Shown piece after piece: positions 59,192-64,000 of a stretch of DNA of 64,000 bases (the first letter of the stretch is position 1; each line of letters begins with the position of its first letter). This stretch comes from Rhodopseudomonas sp. BAL398 (GTDB lineage Bacteria; Pseudomonadota; Alphaproteobacteria; Rhizobiales; Xanthobacteraceae). The notes under the pieces are model-generated. The model made no database searches and was not told where the DNA came from. It saw nothing but the letters and a program-made list of their open reading frames with translations. The stretch lies in the NCBI RefSeq assembly GCF_033001325.1, contig NZ_CP133111.1, positions 1-64,000 on the forward strand, written 5' to 3'. Both the position numbers and the translations under genes were made by a program.

Positions 59192-59848
59192 TCAGTCGTT
59201 CTCGGGACTAGACTGGCCCTTGGGCCGCGACGAGCCATCACCTATTGCATCGTGCGCCTCCTTCAGGATATTCCAGCCACCCTTGAGCACGATGCCGCCA
59301 ACCAGCAACCCGATGATTAGGTCAGGCAGCGGGGACGCGAAGAACATGACCGCGGCACCCGACGCGACAATGCCGGCGTTCGCCAGCATATCGTTCGTCG
59401 TAAAGATCCAGGACGCTTTGAGATGCACACCTCGATCCCGATGCGACCGCAGCAGTTTTAAGCAAACTACATTCAGCGCGGCATTGGCGAGAGCCGTGAC
59501 GATCATGGCGAGGCCGATTGGCTCGGCACCCACGAAGAAACGGCGAAGCACCTCCACGAACAATGCAAGTCCAAAGGCGATCAGAAGCAAACCCGAAAGA
59601 CGCGCCACTCGCACCTTTGCCACGATCGTCCGGCCGACGGCATAAAGGCTGACGGCATAAACGCCGGCATCTCCCAAATTATCCAGGGCGGCACCCAAGA
59701 GACCTGTCGAGTCTGCGATAACGCCGACGACACCGGCCACGATCACCTGCAAGAAGTTTATGGCAAGAACCCAGATAAGAGTCCTGCGTTCGGCGGCATT
59801 GCTCGCGTCAAGCTCGATTTCACCTTCTTCTTGTTGTTTTTCACTCAT
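59192..59848 (-). CDS. CDF-like cation transporter
   Basis: This 218-residue membrane protein has six helices in the cation diffusion facilitator order (TLIWVLAINFLQVIVAGVVG, LLGAALDNLGDAGVYAVSLY, SWIFTTNDMLANAGIVASGA), with Asp/Asn pairs in helices 2 and 5 as metal ligands. The cytoplasmic ends are charged. It is the last gene of the lead-resistance-like operon, 23 bp after uppP. It differs from the CDF gene at 48117-48764. The ATG at 59848 was chosen over an upstream frame that lacks similarity. Confidence 0.85.
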   Translation of the reverse strand: MSEKQQEEGEIELDASNAAERRTLIWVLAINFLQVIVAGVVGVIADSTGLLGAALDNLGDAGVYAVSLYAVGRTIVAKVRVARLSGLLLIAFGLALFVEVLRRFFVGAEPIGLAMIVTALANAALNVVCLKLLRSHRDRGVHLKASWIFTTNDMLANAGIVASGAAVMFFASPLPDLIIGLLVGGIVLKGGWNILKEAHDAIGDGSSRPKGQSSPEND

Positions 59849-59871
59849 ACACGTTTCCGATATTTTGCATC

Positions 59872-60744
59872 TCAAGTGAAATAGCCCAAAGCAACCGCCC
59901 AGATGAGTACGATACCGAGAACACCTCGGTAAATAACAAACGGCCAGGCGGAAAAACGCTCGAGAACGCGCATCAGCCCCCAAATCGCACAGAACGCGGA
60001 AATAGAAGCCACGACGAGCCCGACAAGAAGTAGTGACCAGCCGTCGGCGGAAAGCTGCACTTTGTGGAGTTCCCAGAGCTCCTTGAAGCCAGCCAGGGCG
60101 ATTGCCGGCAGGCCAAGAAGGAATGAGAACCGCGCCGCCTCATCTCGCTTCAGGCCGAGGGCGAGCGCCGCAGTCAAAGTCGAGCCTGAACGCGAAACGC
60201 CAGGAATCAGCGCTCCGATTTGAGCAATTCCCACGATCATTGCATCGATGGCCGATGTGTTCTCAAGCGTTCGTCGGTGCCGGGCAAAAATCTCCGCGAG
60301 CGCCAGGAGGACAGCCATGACGATGCACGCCCAGCCGATGACTTCGAGAGTACGAAGCGGCGAGCCGCACGCGTTCAACGCTCCAGACAAGGAAAGGCCG
60401 GCAATACCGATCGGGATCGTGGCAAGGAGAATTCCGACCGAGAAGCGGAAGTGTCGATCTCGGAAATCCCGATTTGCGACGGCACGCAGCGAATTGGTGG
60501 CTAGTTGGCTCACGTCGCTCCAGAAATAACTGACGACTGCAGTAAGCGCTGCAAGCTGCATGGCGGCTGAAAAGGCTGAGCCAGGATCCTGCCAACCGAG
60601 CAGCGCAGGCACGATCCGCATATGGGCGGTCGAAGAGATCGGTAGCAACTCGGTGATGCCTTGGACAAGTCCGAGCAGGGCGACCTTGCCATAGCCTAGC
60701 GCCACGAATCCGGTGTCGACGCCTTGAGTACACGCTCCCGTCAT
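59872..60744 (-). CDS. uppP: Undecaprenyl-diphosphatase UppP (PbrB-like)
   Basis: This 290-residue membrane phosphatase recycles the undecaprenyl carrier. GLVQGITELLPISSTAHM near the N-terminus and IGALIPGVSRSGSTLTAAL carry the conserved active-site residues. In lead-resistance operons such an enzyme (PbrB) makes periplasmic phosphate that precipitates exported Pb2+. The genes upstream are ccdA, lspA and a P1B-2 ATPase, so this role is likely. It may also give bacitracin tolerance. The ATG at 60744 is preferred over an upstream frame. Confidence 0.92.
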   Translation of the reverse strand: MTGACTQGVDTGFVALGYGKVALLGLVQGITELLPISSTAHMRIVPALLGWQDPGSAFSAAMQLAALTAVVSYFWSDVSQLATNSLRAVANRDFRDRHFRFSVGILLATIPIGIAGLSLSGALNACGSPLRTLEVIGWACIVMAVLLALAEIFARHRRTLENTSAIDAMIVGIAQIGALIPGVSRSGSTLTAALALGLKRDEAARFSFLLGLPAIALAGFKELWELHKVQLSADGWSLLLVGLVVASISAFCAIWGLMRVLERFSAWPFVIYRGVLGIVLIWAVALGYFT

Positions 60745-60862
60745 TCTGGCTCCCGGTTGTTGCGCGGCGCGGGCGCGCCCCGATGAATCACGCGCCAAAG
60801 TTCGGCGGGGGTTCTGAAGCCGACTGACGAGTCGCAGCAATTCGCGGCAGCCAGCGAGTCCC

Positions 60863-61597
60863 TCAACCGATCGCTCCCAGCATCGGAAACGTCATCAGCA
60901 TCCAAATGGCGATCTCCTGCAACCTCCCGGTCATCATCAAAACGCCGACGCCGATCATGACCGCACCACCGCCGATGTTCAGCGCGGCACCGACGCGGCG
61001 CATGCGCTTCAATGCGGCTGCCGCGTTTCCCATGAAGAGGGCCGTGAGGAGAAACGGCACACCGAGGCCGAGGCCGTAAGTTCCGAGAAGAATCGCGCCG
61101 TTGCCTGATGACGTCGCGGTTACCGTGAGGATGGAGCCCAATACCGGGCCAATGCAGGGCGTCCAGCCGAAGGCAAAGGCGACACCCAGCAGGAAGGCGC
61201 CGACCGGTCCATTGACCTGGCGCGGTCCGTTCCATCGGCGGTCGGTCATGAGTATCGGGAGGCGAAGGAGCCCCGTCATCGCCAAACCGAAGACAATGAC
61301 CAGAGCTCCGCCGATCAGGTTGGTTTCCATCTGGAAGCGTTGGAGAAGGCCGCCGAGGGCCATCGCGCTGACTCCAAGCAGCACGAATATGGTCGTGAAC
61401 CCGAGCACGAACAGCAGCGCAGGGCGGAAGATGTGAAGCCGGGATACCGCATCACTGCTGCCGGTCGTGCCGGCGCCACCAGCGACATAGGACAGGTAGC
61501 CCGGCACGAGCGGCAGGACGCAGGGTGAAAGGAAGGAGATAGCGCCGGCAGCGGCCGCTGTCGCCAGCCCGAGCAACGATATTTCCAGCGCCGCCAT
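60863..61597 (-). CDS. CcdA-like thiol/disulfide transmembrane protein
   Basis: This 244-residue protein has six helices with the CcdA/DsbD pattern: GAISFLSPCVLPLVPGYLSY (Cys-Pro) and GVAFAFGWTPCIGPVLGSIL, each with the redox Cys. It carries electrons across the membrane for cytochrome or thiol maturation. It starts 2 bp after lspA in the same direction and belongs to the lead-type operon. A ccdA next to lspA and cadA recurs in metal islands. Confidence 0.9.
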   Translation of the reverse strand: MAALEISLLGLATAAAAGAISFLSPCVLPLVPGYLSYVAGGAGTTGSSDAVSRLHIFRPALLFVLGFTTIFVLLGVSAMALGGLLQRFQMETNLIGGALVIVFGLAMTGLLRLPILMTDRRWNGPRQVNGPVGAFLLGVAFAFGWTPCIGPVLGSILTVTATSSGNGAILLGTYGLGLGVPFLLTALFMGNAAAALKRMRRVGAALNIGGGAVMIGVGVLMMTGRLQEIAIWMLMTFPMLGAIG

Positions 61598-61599
61598 GC

Positions 61600-62160
61600 T
61601 CAGCGCTTCCCGTTGCTAAGCGGCTCCTGCGTGCGAAGCACCGGTTGGGTCGAAAAAAGCGATCCAGCCAGGAGCAGCGCGACGCCAATGCTGATTGCAA
61701 CATCCGCCATGTTGAAGGTCGGCCAATGCCAGTTGCCTATGTGAAAATCGAGAAAGTCTGTCACCGCGCCTTGATGCACGCGGTCAACGATGTTGCCGGC
61801 GGCGCCGCCGGCGATCAAACCGAGAGCCGTTGCTTCAATGGTCCTGCGGGTCCGCATTGCCCAAACGAGAAGACCGACCGTGATCGCCACTTTGATCCCG
61901 GCCAACACCAACGGATGCTCGAGGAAGACATCTTGGAACATCCCGAAGCTGACTCCGGTGTTGAAGCCGAGCGTCAGGTTGAAAAAGGGCACAACCTCGA
62001 TCACGCGTGGCGGGACCATGACGGCATTTATGATCAACCACTTCGTAGCAACGTCGAAAAGAAGCGCGGCCACAAATGCGCCGCCAACCCATATCGCGAT
62101 ATTTCTAGCGGGACGTTCGGCCACGATGATTCCTTGTGTTCTTCGGGTTCTGATCGGCAT
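61600..62160 (-). CDS. lspA: Prolipoprotein signal peptidase LspA (PbrC-like)
   Basis: This 186-residue protein has four helices. The conserved LspA segments are FNLTLGFNTGVSFGMFQ, GGAAGNIVDRVHQGAVTDFL and TFNMADVAISIGVALLL, the last two holding the catalytic Asp pair. In lead-resistance operons it is called PbrC and may mature lipoproteins needed for Pb storage. It follows the P-type ATPase by 45 bp. The ATG at 62160 is used; a GTG-like upstream extension to 62184 adds eight residues. Confidence 0.92.
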   Translation of the reverse strand: MPIRTRRTQGIIVAERPARNIAIWVGGAFVAALLFDVATKWLIINAVMVPPRVIEVVPFFNLTLGFNTGVSFGMFQDVFLEHPLVLAGIKVAITVGLLVWAMRTRRTIEATALGLIAGGAAGNIVDRVHQGAVTDFLDFHIGNWHWPTFNMADVAISIGVALLLAGSLFSTQPVLRTQEPLSNGKR

Positions 62161-62205
62161 TTCTGTCGTCAGCGGCCGCCCCAATACAGGGCGGCCGCTA
62201 TTGGC

Positions 62206-64000
62206 TCAATGCGCAGTTGCAGGGCGAGCCACAGTGGAATGCTGGCGCTCCTGTGCTCGAACCTTTGCGCCGCCGACTGGGCCACCATCTCTCTGGCGCT
62301 GTTCCCGATTGAGGAGCCGCAAACCGTTGAGAACGACCAGCAGGGAGGCCCCAACATCGGCGGCGATCGCGCCCCAAAGGGATGCGAGACCGATCACCGT
62401 CAGCACTGTGAACAACAGCTTCACGGCGATCGAGAAGGCGATATTCTGCCGAATGACGGCGAGCGTGGCTCGTGAATGGCGCACGAGCCAGGGAAGTCTG
62501 GAGAGGTCGTCCGACATCAGGGCGACGTCTGCCGTTTCGATGGCTGCGTCGCTCCCCATTGCGCCCATGGCAATGCCGAGATTGGCGCGGCCCATGGCAG
62601 GGGCGTCATTGACCCCGTCACCCACCATGGCGACGACGCCATAGCGCCGAACCAGGTCCTCGACGGCCGTGACCTTGTCGCCGGGCAGAAGTTCCGCGCG
62701 AACTTCATCAATGCCGGTCTGCTTGGCAATCGCCTCGGCGGTGGCCCGATTGTCGCCTGTCAGCATCACCACTTTTTCCACGCCCGCCCGATGCAGCGCG
62801 GTGACGATATCCTTGGCTTCAGCCCTCACAGCATCGGCAACAGCGATCAGTCCCCAGACTTCCTGGCCGTCGCCAACGGCGACAATGGTCCGGCCAGCGC
62901 CGGAAAGTGTGTCGGCGCGTTCCAGGATGGCCGGTGAGCCGACCGCGCGTTCATCGAGGTAGCGGCGTGACCCAAGCCAGACTTCGCGACCGGAGACGCG
63001 GCCGGTCATGCCGCGACCCGTGATGGCCTGGACGGCCTCGGCCGGTTGTGCGGCAATGCCGTTTTCTGTTGCCCTCGCCAAAATAGCGCGGGCGATGGGG
63101 TGCTCGCTGCGCGCCTCGAGGGCTGCTGCTAACCGAAGAAGGTCATCCTCGTTTCGGCTGCCGAGCGCCAAGATCTCCACGACCTGAGGACGTCCTTCGG
63201 TGAGCGTCCCCGTCTTGTCCATGGCGATTGCTTTCAAGCGCGCCGGCGTCTCGAGATGGACGCCGCCTTTCACCAACACGCCCTGCTTCGCAGCTCCCGC
63301 AAGGGCAGCCACAATGGTCACGGGCGTCGAGATGACAAGGGCGCAGGGGCAGGCGATCACGAGCAATACGAGGGCGCGATAGAACCAAACCTCCCAGCCA
63401 CCACCGAGCAACAGCGGCGGCACCAAAAAAACGGCTATCGCGAGCGCCATAACGACGGGCGTATAGACGCGTGCAAATTTCTCGACCCACTGCTCGCTGG
63501 GAGCCCGCCGGCCCTGCGCGGAGCCGACCATGCGGATGATCTGCGCGAGCGTGGTATCGCTTGACGCCTTGGTGGTCACGACGTCCAGCGCGCCTTCGCC
63601 GTTGATGGTGCCTGCAAAAACGTCGTCTCCTTCCGATTTGAAGACCGGGACGCTTTCGCCGGTGATCGGTGCCTGGTTGACCTCACTCTCTCCGGCGGCC
63701 ACACGGCCGTCGAGCGGTACTTTATCGCCAGGTCGAATAATGATGTGCGAACCGACACGGACTTCGGCTGCCGGCACGTCTCTCTCCGTGCCGTCTTCAA
63801 GCATGATGCGCGCGGTCGGCGGCGCGAGCTCCATCAGGGCCGCCACGGCCCGCCGCGCTCGGCCGAGGCTCCAGGCCTCGAGAGCAAGGGCGAGCGCGAA
63901 GAAGAACGAAACCGTTGCGGCTTCGAACCAAGCGCCAATTCCGATCGCACCCACGACGGCGATCACCATCAGGAGGTTCATGTCGGGACGCAGGCGCCTG
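62206..64000 (-). CDS. Zn/Cd/Pb-exporting P1B-2 ATPase, N-terminus beyond window
   Basis: About 598 codons are visible; the start lies right of the window. The frame stays open to base 64000. It has the P1B-2 marks: DMNLLMVIAVVGAIGIGAW and FFFALALALEAWSLGRAR, TGES, CPC (IACPCALVISTPVTIV), DKTGTLT, SEHPIA, MLTGDN and [14 protein letters not shown], then the last helices with KLLFTVLTVIG and DVGASLLVVLNGLRL, whose Asp fits divalent ions. It would export Pb2+, Cd2+ or Zn2+, and heads the operon with lspA, ccdA and uppP. A regulator should lie beyond the window. Confidence 0.93.
   Translation of the reverse strand, partial: RRLRPDMNLLMVIAVVGAIGIGAWFEAATVSFFFALALALEAWSLGRARRAVAALMELAPPTARIMLEDGTERDVPAAEVRVGSHIIIRPGDKVPLDGRVAAGESEVNQAPITGESVPVFKSEGDDVFAGTINGEGALDVVTTKASSDTTLAQIIRMVGSAQGRRAPSEQWVEKFARVYTPVVMALAIAVFLVPPLLLGGGWEVWFYRALVLLVIACPCALVISTPVTIVAALAGAAKQGVLVKGGVHLETPARLKAIAMDKTGTLTEGRPQVVEILALGSRNEDDLLRLAAALEARSEHPIARAILARATENGIAAQPAEAVQAITGRGMTGRVSGREVWLGSRRYLDERAVGSPAILERADTLSGAGRTIVAVGDGQEVWGLIAVADAVRAEAKDIVTALHRAGVEKVVMLTGDNRATAEAIAKQTGIDEVRAELLPGDKVTAVEDLVRRYGVVAMVGDGVNDAPAMGRANLGIAMGAMGSDAAIETADVALMSDDLSRLPWLVRHSRATLAVIRQNIAFSIAVKLLFTVLTVIGLASLWGAIAADVGASLLVVLNGLRLLNREQRQRDGGPVGGAKVRAQERQHSTVARPATAH

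Noticed and set aside
60741-61235. 164-codon minus-strand frame
   Set aside because: Runs through ccdA in another frame on the same strand and has no motif of its own.
1-64000. tRNA genes, rRNA, CRISPR arrays and tyrosine or serine integrases
   Set aside because: None was recognised on either strand. The absence of an integrase leaves the ICE ends undefined.

Overview
The window is GC-rich with tightly packed, often overlapping genes. Its protein families (rhizobial-type trb genes, DUF2285/DUF6499 regulators, CueR- and PbrR-type regulators, an archaeal-type GAPDH) point to an alphaproteobacterium, most likely of the order Hyphomicrobiales/Rhizobiales. No rRNA, tRNA or CRISPR was seen. Nothing could be searched against databases, so names rest on recognised motifs and gene order.

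Region 1 (1-2.8 kb): an IS66-family insertion sequence (tnpA-tnpB-tnpC) with 13-bp inverted ends, sitting inside the 5' part of a YfcC-like carrier gene. Region 2 (3.2-14.2 kb): carbon storage and stress metabolism. It holds a glycogen debranching enzyme, an SDR oxidoreductase, a type II cation ATPase, then (minus strand) a cyclopropane fatty acid synthase-like enzyme and the chain GAPDH (archaeal type) -> CBS/BON protein -> alpha-glucan phosphorylase. Region 3 (14.6-23.5 kb): a minus-strand metal-response run with an ECF sigma factor, a 61-residue Cys-rich peptide, a P1B ATPase with an unusual CPD motif, DUF2933, a methyltransferase-like membrane protein and a DUF2238-like protein. A DMT exporter, a polyphosphate kinase 2 and a second ECF sigma factor follow. 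Both sigma factors have a CxC linker and a Cys-rich tail, as in CorE-type metal-sensing sigma factors. A broken PfkB kinase remnant lies near 23.7 kb.

Region 4 (24.1-57.9 kb): a conjugative element. It has a complete trbBCDEJKLFGI mating-pair set, traG, copG, a DUF3363 relaxase, a TraF-type peptidase, a lytic transglycosylase, repA/parA and an AlpA-like HTH gene. A DUF6499/DUF2285 gene pair is joined only by a +1 frameshift, like the excision activator FseA of the Mesorhizobium symbiosis ICE. The element is therefore probably an ICE, although no integrase or att site is visible. A copper cargo (34.9-45.3 kb) is inserted between copG and trbB. It holds two multicopper oxidases, a cytochrome c, CueR, a DUF305 protein, a glutaredoxin-MauE fusion, an APC permease, a CopA ATPase and a saccharopine dehydrogenase-like protein. 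Four CueR-type promoters with 19-bp spacers punctuate this cargo. A second metal module (a CDF transporter divergent from a PbrR/CadR-like regulator) lies between traG and the relaxase.

Region 5 (58-64 kb): an IS110-family transposase, then a minus-strand operon resembling pbrABC lead resistance: P1B-2 ATPase (cut by the window end), LspA, CcdA, UppP and a CDF-type protein. Overall this is a heavy-metal (Cu, Pb/Cd/Zn) resistance and mobile DNA region beside a glycogen/polyphosphate stress-metabolism cluster.
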